Shown here: positions 1-11,560 of the stretch, in pieces
Layout of the letters: each line of letters begins with the position of its first letter
Position numbering within the stretch: position 1 is the stretch's first letter
Origin: Mycoplasmopsis bovigenitalium
Lineage (GTDB): Bacteria > Bacillota_I > Bacilli_A > Mycoplasmatales > Metamycoplasmataceae
Assembly (NCBI RefSeq): GCF_900660525.1
Contig: NZ_LR214970.1
Span: 744,001 to 808,000, forward strand
Length of the DNA: 64,000 nt
Direction: 5' to 3'
Program-made: the position numbers and the translations under genes
Notes under the pieces: generated by a model
Databases searched by the model: none
Seen by the model: only the letters and a program-made list of their open reading frames with translations
What the model was told of the DNA's origin: nothing

Positions 1-28
1 CAATGTGAATATTTTTAACTTTATAAGG

Positions 29-774
29 TTATCTACTTTCCTTAAATGATTGTTCAACAAATTTTGGTGTCTGTATTTGTTTAGGATCGTTTTTAGGTTT
101 ATTTGGAATTTTTCAAGTGCCAAAAGGTCTTAAATATTCGATTAATAGTTCTGAGTATGACTTAGCAAAATAGTTATTAATATGTTTAAGGTACCTATGA
201 AAATGATCAGTTGGTGGAAAATATTCACCTGTAATATTTTTTTGGTTATAAGGGTGTTCTTTTCGTCAATAATAAGGTGAATAATATAGCTTTGCTTTTT
301 CATGAACACTAACCGCTTTTATCGGGTTAGTTATTTGGCCGTGGTTTTTGCTATTTGCAGTTATCCTAAAAAGATTGTTTTTTGTGATTTAAAATAATTC
401 TCAGGATAATATGAATTATGTTGGTCATAGTACATATCTCCGAAAAAATGCAAATCAATACGCGGGTTATTGATTGTATACAAAAATGATAAGTAATCTA
501 AATCTACTTTAGAAGTGTTTTTAACAGTATTAATAAAATAATCTCGAACATAGTTTTCCACTGATAAATTAATGTTATTAAACAACAAATTTTGGATTAA
601 TAATTGCGTGAAATCGGGATGTTTTGCAGAATTAAATTCAATATTAAATTGTTCTTTTAAAGCATTCTCAAGAAATGTATTTTTTGTATACTGATTGGTT
701 TTATTTTGTGTACAGCTAAGAGGTAATAGTGGTAATAAAATTGTGGGGAAAATAAATTTTGCAACTGGCTTCAC
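29..774 (-). pseudogene. Frameshifted aromatic-rich lipoprotein
   Basis: Surface lipoprotein of unknown role. A GTG start at 774 has a GGAG site eight bases upstream. The N-terminus has a Lys, a hydrophobic core and the lipobox PLSC, so lipid anchoring after signal peptidase II cleavage is expected. The first frame stops with TAA at 361-363 (137 residues). An open continuation lies one frame over and runs to a TAA at 29-31; it is rich in Tyr, Phe and Trp, with pieces such as YYSPYYWRKEHPY and GEYFPPTDHFHRYL. The switch point coincides with a run of six A on the minus strand (378-383); one more A would fuse both parts into about 248 residues. This looks like the mycoplasmal aromatic-motif membrane proteins, but that name is only a resemblance. 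It may be a slippage switch, a decayed gene or an assembly error. Confidence 0.7.
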
Positions 775-1000
775 TTAAAACTCCATATTATTAATATCTA
801 TATTTTAATTTTTGCATAAATAACAAACATAATTTAAAAATGATGTTTATCAAACCAATAAAAATACTTTATCACAAAATATTCCACTTTTTTATCGTAA
901 ATTTTTTAGTGTAATTAAAGCTTTAGAAATATTTAGTAATTGAATTTATCCAAAAAATGATTTTTTTAATTTTCGCTATGATAATCTATATTGTAAATTA
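775..1000. other. Intergenic A+T-rich stretch without a recognised gene
   Basis: About 225 bases between the lipoprotein start and the rpe terminator. The bases next to 774 hold the GGAG ribosome-binding site of the lipoprotein. I see no open frame with a plausible start, no tRNA-like fold and no repeat. Confidence 0.5.
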
Positions 1001-1026
1001 AAAAAACTAGGAATAAATACCTAGTT
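1001..1026 (-). terminator. Terminator after rpe
   Basis: On the minus strand AACTAGG, an eight-base A+T loop and CCTAGTT are followed by a T run. It closes the gmk-to-rpe transcript. Confidence 0.75.
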
Positions 1027-1070
1027 AATTTTTACTAATTTCAATATAAATTCAATTGAATTGGTTATTT

Positions 1071-1721
1071 TTAACCTAGAATCGAATCAATTCTTGCTTT
1101 TGTTGGTTCTTTAATTAAAAATGTACCAGCAACGCACGCATCCGCACCCGCTTTAAAGCATTGAGGCCCAGTTGTTTCATTTATACCGCCATCAACTTGA
1201 ATTAAATATGTATATTGTTTATTTGTTCTTAAGTCTTTTAAAAGTTTTATTTTGTCTAAAGCATTAGGCAAGAATTTTTGCCCGCCCGCTCCAGGTTCAA
1301 CAGACATAACAAGAACTAAAGCTAAATATGGTAAGAATTTTTCAATTTCTTTAACCTCGGTATTCGGTTTAATTGCTAAACCTATTTTATAATCATGGTG
1401 TTTTAATTTAAGAAAATCCAATAGTTCTTTTTTATTAATAGCTTCAAAATGAATTGTAATAACATCAACAACATCTTTGTAATCTTCTATATAAGTTAGT
1501 GGATTTTCAACCATTAAGTGAGCATCCATAAAGTGTTTTGTTGTCGATTGCTTTATTTGTTTTATTTCTTCAAGTTCGATGGCTAAATTTGGTACAAATT
1601 TACCATCCATAACATCGTAATGAATTCATTTAATCCCTTCATTAATCAATGTTTGTGCCATTTGTGCTCTTTTCCCATACTCAACATTTAATAAAGAAGG
1701 AGTAACATTTTTTCTATTCAT
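1071..1721 (-). CDS. rpe: Ribulose-phosphate 3-epimerase
   Basis: Interconverts ribulose 5-phosphate and xylulose 5-phosphate in the cytosolic non-oxidative pentose phosphate pathway. At 216 residues it has the family's length. Visible TIM-barrel signatures are HFMDAHLMVENP (metal and substrate region), SVEPGAGGQKF (the phosphate-grip loop) and VDGGIN. The start at 1721 restores the usual N-terminus with VTPSLLN and HYDVMDG; a TGA at the WIHYD segment is Trp. It is the last gene of the gmk-prpC-pknB-rsgA-rpe cluster and overlaps rsgA by eight bases, so translation is probably coupled. With rpiB (23328) it makes up part of the pentose branch here. Identification is secure. Confidence 0.95.
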
Positions 1722-2550
1722 TTTTTGCCTCTTTCATCATTTTTAAATAATTTTTGTATCTAAATTCAGGAATAGTTCCGTCTTTAAGATGCAATTTTAC
1801 ATTACACCAAGATTCGGGCTCATCAACATGTAAACATGACTTAAATTTACACATTTTTGACAATTCTTTAAACTGTTTGAATGAATTTGCAAGCTTAATT
1901 GGTTCTAAATTTATGTCAAGTGAGCTAAAACCTGGAGTATCAATTAATTCTCCACCTAATGTTTCAATAATTTGAACTATTCGTGTTGTATGTTTACCAC
2001 GGTTTGCAAATTTTGAAATCTCTTGAGTTTCAAAATTTGTGCCAGCAACAGCATTTATAAATGTTGTTTTGCCAACACCACTTTGCCCCATTAAAGATAT
2101 AACTTTTCCCTCAAAAATACAACGCAAATCTTGTTTTAAATTCCCGTTTTTATAATCAATTTCATAAACAGGATAGCCCATTGATTTATAAATATCTTTT
2201 CAATTCGAAAGTGCTAGGTCAATTTTGGTTATAAATAATAACGGTTCTATATCATGTGATTCAACAAATGCTAGATATTTATCAACCAAGTAAGGTTGAA
2301 AATCTGGTTCAACAACGGACATAACTACAATAATTGTGTCAATATTAGCAACTTTAGGTCTAATAAAAGAATTTTTTCGCTCGTATATTTCGCTAATAAA
2401 TTTTTGTGGTTCAAATTCAACAATATCTCCCACAATTGGTGTTATATTTTTGTGTCTAAAAATTCCAGCAGCGGGCAAAAAATGCATATTGCCTTGCGAA
2501 TCTTTAATATGGTATTTACCGCCAGTTAAAGAATAAATTTTTCCTCTCAC
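1714..2550 (-). CDS. rsgA: Ribosome small-subunit-dependent GTPase A
   Basis: Circularly permuted GTPase that checks late 30S ribosomal subunit maturation. The 278-residue protein has an N-terminal OB-fold, then G4 (TKID, near residue 108), then G1 (GQSGVGKTT, near 155) and G3 (DTPGF, near 203), the permuted order typical of the family. A zinc site of C-x4-C-x-H-x7-C type follows (CKFKSCLH ... C). The start is GTG at 2550, supported by AGGAGT five bases upstream. One TGA near residue 117 is Trp. It lies directly after the Ser/Thr kinase gene and overlaps rpe; the kinase-RsgA pairing is common in Firmicutes and suggests phosphorylation control, which is inference here. Confidence 0.96.
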
Positions 2551-2557
2551 ATTACTC

Positions 2558-3541
2558 CTAAATCAATGCAACTAGTAAAATTACACCAATAATCAACAAT
2601 AATAATAAAAATATTAAACAAGAATATAAGAATGTTTTTGAATTTATAACATCTTGAATATTTTTCTTAGCCGTTGCTTTTTTTGCATTATATGGCTTTT
2701 CATAATAACGCTCAGGCGAACCTGATGTTTTGATGTCTTCTCTAAATTCTCACATTGATTGGTGTCTGTATTCTGGTTTTTTATTGGTTGCTTTATAAAT
2801 AACATTGGCTAGTGCTTGCAAATCAATGTATCTCATGATATCAGGCATTTGAGCAAATTTTTGTTTGCGAATTGTTTCCTCAGGATTTGCACCCTTAAAA
2901 GGATATTGCCCAGTTAGCATCTCATAAACCATTATTCCAAGTGCATAAATATCAGATTGGATTGTGGGCGTATTACCTGATTCGCACAATTCGGGCGCTA
3001 AATAGTATAAAGAACCTATTATTTTGGCATCTTGGGTTAGTCTTTGTGAGTCGTCTCCCAAGGATAAGCCAAAGTCAATTAATTTTATGTTTCTATCTTT
3101 TGTAACAATAATGTTGCTACTTTTAACATCTCTATGAATAATTTTACTATTGTGTAATTCACCCAAACCTTCTGCAATTTGCATTGCATATTTTATAGCC
3201 GTTCTTGGTATTAATTTCCCGTTTTTAGCAATATGTTGAGTTAAATTATCGCCTTCAACATATTCCATGACTAAAAATTGCTCTTCGTCGTCTGTATATG
3301 CATCAATAAATTTAGCCACCATATTTGAATTAATTTTCTTGTAAATTTCAATCTCTTGTTTGAATCTTTTTATTGTATTTTCTTTGTCGCTATTTTCTTT
3401 TATTTGAAAATATTTCAACGCAAATATTTCATGAGGCGGGTTTATTTCTTGGACTTTAAAAACTACACTAAACCCACCATTTCCTAAGGTGCTTAAAATT
3501 TTGTATTTTTCATATACTTTACTTGTGCTTGCTGGTAACAT
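2558..3541 (-). CDS. pknB: Membrane-tethered Ser/Thr protein kinase
   Basis: Hanks-type protein kinase of 327 residues. All catalytic motifs are present: glycine loop LGNGGFSVVF (residues 19-28), Lys43, HRDVKSSN (136-143), DFG (156-158) and the APE segment. After the domain a short basic linker leads to one hydrophobic helix at the very C-terminus (about residues 304-326) with almost nothing beyond it. The PASTA sensor domains of Firmicutes PrkC/Stk1 are therefore missing, and the enzyme is effectively tail-anchored facing the cytosol. The part after residue 264 is only seen when TGA is read as Trp. It shares a TAATG junction with the PP2C phosphatase gene upstream, the usual kinase-phosphatase pairing. 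The symbol follows the general family name. Confidence 0.93.
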
Positions 3542-4311
3542 TATTTACTCCATTTTGGTGAATTTATTATTGAATAGGCAACAGAGGCATTATCTGTTGA
3601 GCGATTTTCTAGGGCTAATTTAACAAGTTCTTCTGCAGTTTTTTGCGCATTTTTTTCTCTTTTTAGGGTTAATTCAATTGAAGGTTTATCAACAAAGCCA
3701 TGAACTCCGTCACTAGTGCATAAAACACTATAAATTTTGTCAATATCATTACTGATATCAAAAACTTCAATTTTTGTTTTCTTTTGAGGGCCTAGTGCAG
3801 AAGTTAAAGCTGTATTATGCTTTATTTTTTTTGCCTTAGCTTCAGGCATTCCCTCTTCTCTTATCAATCGATTTAGCAAGTTATGGTCAATACTTATTTG
3901 AACTAAATCACCATTTACTGTCAAAATATAAGTACGTGAATCACCAATATTAAAAACATAAAAGAATTTTTTCTCTGTGTCAAATATTGCAGCAGCGACA
4001 GTTGTTCCCATATCAAGTTGTGCTTCATCGTGCTCACCTAATTTTTTCATTTCGGCACGCGCTTTATCAATATTTTGCTTAAACCAATTAGCATATTCCT
4101 CAATTGAATCATTTTTCAACGGAATTTGCGAATTGAATGCATTTTTCAATGTATTCACTGTTATTGAAGAAGCATAAGAACCACCATAATGCCCACCCAT
4201 ACCATCGCAAATTATAAGCATTGATGTTGTATTTTTATTTAATGCAGCTGCACGATCTTCATTTTCCATTCGAACATTGCCAACTACACTTAATTCCGCA
4301 AGATTATTCAT
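3541..4311 (-). CDS. prpC: PP2C-family Ser/Thr protein phosphatase
   Basis: Metal-dependent PPM phosphatase, 256 residues, expected to reverse phosphorylation made by the neighbouring kinase. The conserved acidic motifs are visible: ENEDR near the N-terminus, DGMGGHYGG, GDSRTY, TSDGVHGF and STDNAS. Length and order match bacterial PrpC/Stp. It overlaps gmk by eight bases upstream and joins the kinase by a one-base TAATG overlap downstream, so the two enzymes should be made together. No transmembrane segment is seen. The symbol stp is also in use for this family. Confidence 0.95.
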   Translation of the reverse strand: MNNLAELSVVGNVRMENEDRAAALNKNTTSMLIICDGMGGHYGGSYASSITVNTLKNAFNSQIPLKNDSIEEYANWFKQNIDKARAEMKKLGEHDEAQLDMGTTVAAAIFDTEKKFFYVFNIGDSRTYILTVNGDLVQISIDHNLLNRLIREEGMPEAKAKKIKHNTALTSALGPQKKTKIEVFDISNDIDKIYSVLCTSDGVHGFVDKPSIELTLKREKNAQKTAEELVKLALENRSTDNASVAYSIINSPKWSK

Positions 4312-4900
4312 ATAACTCTTTCATTAATAATTCAGTAATTTCAGTTGCCGCACGATGAGGTTCATCATTAATAACTTTATATTTAAAAATATCTTGCTCT
4401 GCAAGTTCTTCATTAGCTTTAATCATTCGCTTAGTGATTGACTCTTCGGTTTCAGTGTTTCTGCCAATAATTCTTTGTTCTAGTTCCTCGAATGTTGGCG
4501 GCAGAATAAACACTGTAATTATGTTGTATTTCTTTGAAATTGAGCTATTTTCAAGAATTTTTTTCGCACCTTTTGTTTCAATTTCTAAAAATGGCACATA
4601 ACCCTCATTGTGAATACGATCAATTTCAGTGAATAATGTTCCATAGTAATTATCAAAATGGAAATTGTATTCAATAAGTTCATTATTATTAATTTTTGAA
4701 GTAAATTCCTCTTTTGAAATGAAAAAATAATGCTGACCATTTACTTCGCCAGAACGTGGTTGTCTTGTAGTTGCTGATATTGAGAGCTTAAGTTTTAAAA
4801 GTTCATTTTTGAATAGTATTTGTTCAATAGTCCCTTTCCCTACTCCACTAGGTCCAACAAAAATAATAATAGCATTTTTAGCATTCTTTTTCATATTCAT
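4304..4900 (-). CDS. gmk: Guanylate kinase
   Basis: Phosphorylates GMP to GDP with ATP. The 198-residue protein has the P-loop GPSGVGKGT, the TTRQPRSGEVNGQHYFF GMP-binding stretch and a downstream RNTETEESI lid-region motif. The first Met (4900) is preferred because a TATAAT box lies only nine bases upstream; a second in-frame Met is two codons later. It is the first gene of the cluster reaching to rpe, putting GTP precursor supply in one transcript with a GTPase and a kinase/phosphatase pair. No Shine-Dalgarno sequence precedes it. Confidence 0.96.
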   Translation of the reverse strand: MNMKKNAKNAIIIFVGPSGVGKGTIEQILFKNELLKLKLSISATTRQPRSGEVNGQHYFFISKEEFTSKINNNELIEYNFHFDNYYGTLFTEIDRIHNEGYVPFLEIETKGAKKILENSSISKKYNIITVFILPPTFEELEQRIIGRNTETEESITKRMIKANEELAEQDIFKYKVINDEPHRAATEITELLMKELYE

Positions 4901-4909
4901 AGTTGTTAT

Positions 4910-4915
4910 ATTATA
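4910..4915 (-). promoter_or_regulatory. -10 box of the gmk operon
   Basis: TATAAT on the minus strand, nine bases before the gmk ATG, with no ribosome-binding site between. A transcript would start within about two bases of the ATG (predicted leaderless). Confidence 0.6.
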
Positions 4916-5091
4916 AATTAAAGTAAATATTTATATAATTAATTTTAATATTAATATAATCAAAAAAAATTACATTTTTTATGTAGATTATTTTATTTTA
5001 TTTTTTGACTTTTTCTTTTGATTTTTAAATTCAAAAAGTAAAAAAATAAAGAGTGAAAATATTATTTAGTATAGAAATTATTTATCTAATA

Positions 5092-5097
5092 TATAAT
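5092..5097 (+). promoter_or_regulatory. -10 box of the secG-rnr operon
   Basis: TATAAT in an A+T-rich context. An AAGGAG ribosome-binding site at 5114-5119 lies between it and the secG ATG at 5124, so this transcript has a short leader, unlike the leaderless genes elsewhere in the window. Confidence 0.55.
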
Positions 5098-5123
5098 ATA
5101 GAATATTAATATTAAGGAGTAGC

Positions 5124-5363
5124 ATGCTAACACTAATTGTTTCTATAATAATCCTTGTGGTCGCAGTAATAATTATTATTGTGTCATTAATAATGTCTCC
5201 TGATTCAAATGGTTTTTCGGGAGCACTTGTAGGGTCAAGTGACTTACAACTTTTTAAAACTTCAAAGGAAAGGGGCACAAAAAAATTCTTAAAACGAGCA
5301 ATGTTATCTCTTGGTGTGGGATTGATAATTCTTGCTCTTTTACTGAAAATATTTGTTAAATAA
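5124..5363 (+). CDS. secG: Preprotein translocase subunit SecG
   Basis: Small subunit of the SecYEG channel, 79 residues. Two hydrophobic helices (about 3-25 and 60-77) flank a cytosolic loop with the hallmark SPDSNGFSGALVGSSD and DLQLF. A good AAGGAG site precedes the ATG. It sits three bases before rnr, the secG-rnr order common in Firmicutes and mollicutes. No anomalies are seen. Confidence 0.95.
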   Translation: MLTLIVSIIILVVAVIIIIVSLIMSPDSNGFSGALVGSSDLQLFKTSKERGTKKFLKRAMLSLGVGLIILALLLKIFVK

Positions 5364-5366
5364 TAT

Positions 5367-7512
5367 ATGACACTAATTGAAAAAATTCACGACTATGTTA
5401 AAGCCAAACCAAATTGTAATTTTTTGTCAATAGCAAAAGGATTACAAATACCTTTCAATAAAAATCATGAATTAACTTCATCAATTAATAAAATGTTAGA
5501 TGAAAACTTACTTGTCAAAACTAGAGATCAAACATTTGTTGCAGTCGTTTTTGAATGCGAAATTGAGGGGCAAATTCGCTTTGCACAAGATGGCAAATTC
5601 GGATTTATAAACATTCAAACAGAGGATGAAGAAGAAAAAATATCATATTTTGTTCCTTCAAATAATTTTAATAATTCACTTTCTGGAGATATTGTCAAAG
5701 CTGCAGTTTATAAACAATTAGATGGTTCTGAAAAGACATTTGCCTCAGTTTTGGCAGTTACAGAAAGAAATGCTACTAAAATTTCAGGTGTTTTAGAGTT
5801 GCATAACTCATATTTATCATTTAAACCCCTTAAAAAAGAATTTGCTGGACATAAATTTATTATTAATGAATTCAAACAAGACGCAAGAATTAATGATGTA
5901 GTAATAGCCAAAATAAAATCAATAAAAGACAAAATTATTGAAATTGATATTATTGAAAAAGTGTCAAATGTTGAAGATCCACTTTGTTATGTTAAAACAT
6001 TACTTTCTGAACGTGAATTACCAAAAGGCTTTGAAAAAAATGTTTTAGATGAAGCAAATAAAATTCCTGACAAAGTCCAAACTAAAGATTTAAAAAATAG
6101 AGTAGATTTTAGAAATGATTTAGTTGTTACCATCGATGGTGAATATACCAAGGATTTTGATGATGCAATTAACGTCAAAAAAATAGACAATAAATTTTAT
6201 GAACTTGCTGTTCACATTGCAGATGTTAGTTACTACGTTCAAGAAAATAGTGAAATTGATAAAGAGGCTTTAAAAAGAGGGACTTCAACATACCTAGCAA
6301 ACCAAGTTATCCCAATGCTACCCGAAAAACTTTCAAATGGAATATGTTCTCTAAACCCAAATGAAGATCGATTAACAATGAGTATAATTATAAAAATTGA
6401 TAATTACGGACAAACTGTTGATGCAAAATTAGTTCCTGGAATTATCAATTCAAAATACCGCTTAACTTATAACAGAGTTAACGAATTCATTCAAAATAAT
6501 AAGAAATTCGACAATAATGAATTAAATAAAATGCTTTCTTTATGTTACGAATTAACTCAAAAATTACGTAAAGTAAAAAATGAAGAAGGCTATATTGATT
6601 TTGAAATTGAAGAACCAAAAATAATATTTGACAAAGACAATAATATCGTTGATGTTGTCTGTGATAAATCTGGTGAAAGTGAAAAAATGATCGAAGATTT
6701 CATGGTCAGAGCCAATGAAGAAACAGCTAAAATTTTATCAAAACACAAAATACCAATTTTGTATCGTGTTCATGAATCACCTAGTGAAGAGAAATTAAAT
6801 TATTTTAAAAATGTAATGAATGTTTTAAATATAAAAGTTGACATAGATTCAAACAATATTTCGCCAAAATCATTTCAAAATACAATTGAAAAAATAAAAC
6901 AACAACGTTTTGATAGCTTTCTACAAATAATGTTTTTAAGAGCAATGTCGAAAGCAATTTATGACCCAAACAATATTGGTCACTTTGGTTTAGCCTCGGA
7001 ATTTTATTGCCATTTTACAAGCCCTATACGTAGATATCCTGACTTAATGGTACACAGAGCAATAAGAGACGTTTTATTCAATAATGATCGCACAAAGATT
7101 GAACATTTAAATAAAATTCTTCCTGTTATTGCTAAACAAAATAGCGACTCAGAAACAAGTGCTATGCAGGTGGAACGAGACACAAATGATTTGCTTTACG
7201 CATCATATTTTAGAGATAAAATTGGCCAAAGTTTCAATTGTCAAATAGTTAGTGTTGTTAAATTTGGTGTTTTTGTTGAATTTGACAACAAAACCAATGC
7301 CCTAGTTCATGTTTCAACAATGAGTGATGACAATTATCAAGCCAACTTTGAGTTAACTGAATTAGTTGGTGAAAAAACCAAAAATAAATATCGTTTAGGC
7401 GATAAAGTATCAGTTGTAATCACTAAGACTGACCCAATAAATGGTAAAGTTGATGCATGTTTCGTTAAAAACTACGCTGATTATTATTCAAATATTAAAA
7501 AGAGATTTAATA

Positions 7513-7541
<29 letters not shown>
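5367..7541 (+). CDS. rnr: Ribonuclease R (RNB-family 3'-5' exoribonuclease)
   Basis: Processive 3'-5' exoribonuclease that degrades structured RNA and acts in RNA quality control. The 724-residue protein has an N-terminal winged-helix/cold-shock region, an RNB catalytic domain containing the acidic cluster DGEYTKDFDDAINV and the HFTSPIRRYPDL motif, and a C-terminal S1 RNA-binding domain (FGVFVEF, about residues 620-705) with a basic tail. It contains no internal TGA. Its last 29 bases overlap the start of the methyltransferase gene. In mollicutes, which usually lack PNPase, it is normally the main 3' exonuclease; that is family knowledge, not seen here. Confidence 0.96.
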
Positions 7542-9848
<2,307 letters not shown>

Positions 9849-9855
9849 GAGAAAT

Positions 9856-10137
9856 ATGATTTACTTAGTTTTAAAAGAATTAAAAATCAAAAAAGAAAAC
9901 AAAGAAGAGTTTTCTAAATATATTGAAGATTGAATTTACAGAAATAAACAACAAGAGTTGAATTTATCAATTGATGGTTACTGAATAGCAAATAAATTTT
10001 TCATTTTTGAACGTTGAAGTTCAGAAGAAAGTTTTAATAAGTTCACTAGATTGGATGAATACATTAATTTTATCAAAAAGGTTGAATCTTATTCACTTGA
10101 ACCCCTTAAAATCAAAAAAGTAAAAACTGTTAACTAA
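9856..10137 (+). CDS. Small ABM-fold-like protein
   Basis: A 93-residue protein directly after metG, preceded by AGGAG. It starts with a strand-like MIYLVLKELKI, then an amphipathic helix (ENKEEFSKYIED), FIFERWSSEESFNKF and a final IKKVESYSLEP segment. This order resembles antibiotic-biosynthesis-monooxygenase (ABM) or putative quinol monooxygenase folds, where E-x-W-x-S-x-E-x-F is typical. The match is by eye and weak; no catalytic residue can be named. Four TGA codons are read as Trp. It ends inside a strong terminator, so it is the last gene of the secG transcript. Confidence 0.75.
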
Positions 10138-10152
10138 TTAGTTAACTTTTTA
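10129..10152 (+). terminator. Terminator after metG and the small ABM-like gene
   Basis: A perfect 18-base palindrome, GTTAACTAATTAGTTAAC (10129-10146), followed by TTTTTATTT. It overlaps the stop codon of the preceding gene. Confidence 0.75.
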
Positions 10153-10261
10153 TTTACCCTTAAATTTAACTGAATGTAAATTTACCTAATCAATAGTAAA
10201 ATGAATTAATAAGTGAAATTTTTGGCCCAAATTTTGTACAAAAAAAATGCACAAATGTACA

Positions 10262-10927
10262 TTATTTTAACCAAGGTTGAAATATTACTAAGGCAACCAA
10301 AACATTTGCAAGAATAAGGCCCAACATTGGCATTTTTTTATTGTATAAATATAAACTAATTGCAATACCACTTGGAACATAACATCATAATGCATACAAT
10401 CTTCAACATGAAAAGAATATAGATTTATGCGAAGAGTTTGTTGTAGAAATATATTCCTGAGCAGATTTATTAAACACTAAATTTGGAGCAATAAGTCCAA
10501 TAAATAGTTGAATTACTAAAGCAAAAATAATTGCTGTAACAACTGGGTTCATTATTCTAATTAAATTTTTGAAATATTTAGCATCATGAAACTTATCTGA
10601 ATATTTTAGAGCTAACTTCATCATCAAAATAGCAGGAAGCACAAATGCTAAATATGTTATAAACATTGCTATGAATCCTCATCATTGACCCTCAGCAACC
10701 ATATAACCAGTAATTGTCGCGAACTTTGGACTCAAAATTCCGGGCGTTGAATTAGAAATAGCAAAAACATTATTGATTAATTCTTCTGGTATTTTAATAC
10801 CAAATCATGAGCCAAGGGATGTTCATAATCAATTAAAAATTGGCATGAATATTTGGCCACCACCAAAAACAGAAAGAGAAACAAATGCAATCAATGGGAT
10901 GCAAACTAATAAAGCTACAAAATGCAT
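10262..10927 (-). CDS. Chromate-transporter (CHR) family membrane protein, second half-unit
   Basis: Half-size member of the CHR transporter family, 221 residues with about six hydrophobic segments. SVFGGGQIFMP near residue 18 and the N-S-T-P-G motif near residue 60 match the conserved FGGG and TPG elements of CHR domains. At least eight TGA codons are Trp. It joins the upstream CHR gene by TAATG, so the pair probably forms a heteromeric two-half transporter, as with other short-chain ChrA pairs. True substrate unknown; chromate efflux is a family label only. Confidence 0.8.
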
Positions 10928-11544
10928 TATTTTTCCTCCTCTTTTTCAATTGGAGTTGCTTTTAATTTTCTTTCTTGTTTACGTTTTACAAGAAATATTA
11001 TTGAATAAATCGCAATTATTAAAAACATTATTGCAACTGGTATGTTGTAGGGAGTTGGTACAAATACTGAAAAAGCAAGGGTTATCAAGAATAATATTAT
11101 TCACAAACTAACTTTTGTTTCTTTTATTCCTTTTTTAAAGTAGTTTCAAGCAAAGCCAATCAAACTTCCTGTAATAGCAACTAAAACTCCAGTTTGAATA
11201 ACAATTAAGTAATCACGCGGTACTAAGTTTGCTACGAAAATCAATGAAATTGTCAATGCAACGTGTGGCATTGAAGCAAAAACAACAGCTAAAATACCTT
11301 TAAAAGTCCCCAATGCCCTTATCGCAATATATGTCAGCGATTGAATGGCAATAGGTCCTGGCAACATATTTGTAACAACTACATTTCGGTCAAATTCATC
11401 ATTATCTAATCACTGATATTTGTCAACTACATAACGTTTGATAACTGGCATCATAGCATTTCCACCACCAAAACCAATAAAAGTTACCATTATGATAAGC
11501 AGACAAACATTTCAGAATGTTGGTTTTTTTGTATAGTTATTCAT
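10927..11544 (-). CDS. Chromate-transporter (CHR) family membrane protein, first half-unit
   Basis: Companion half-unit, 205 residues. GFGGGNAMMP lies near the N-terminus and VTNMLPGPIAIQS about forty residues later, the two CHR signature regions. Multiple hydrophobic helices follow, with a basic C-terminal tail. The ATG at 11544 has a GGAG site. It is translated ahead of its partner through a TAATG junction. Whether it exports chromate or another anion cannot be told. It follows polC by 16 bases on the same strand, so it may be co-transcribed with it. Confidence 0.82.
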
Positions 11545-11560
11545 ATTCTCCTTTTTGAAT

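Noticed and set aside
10773-11111. Plus-strand 112-codon frame across the two CHR genes
   Set aside because: It is antisense to two overlapping genes with clear family motifs and has no start signals.
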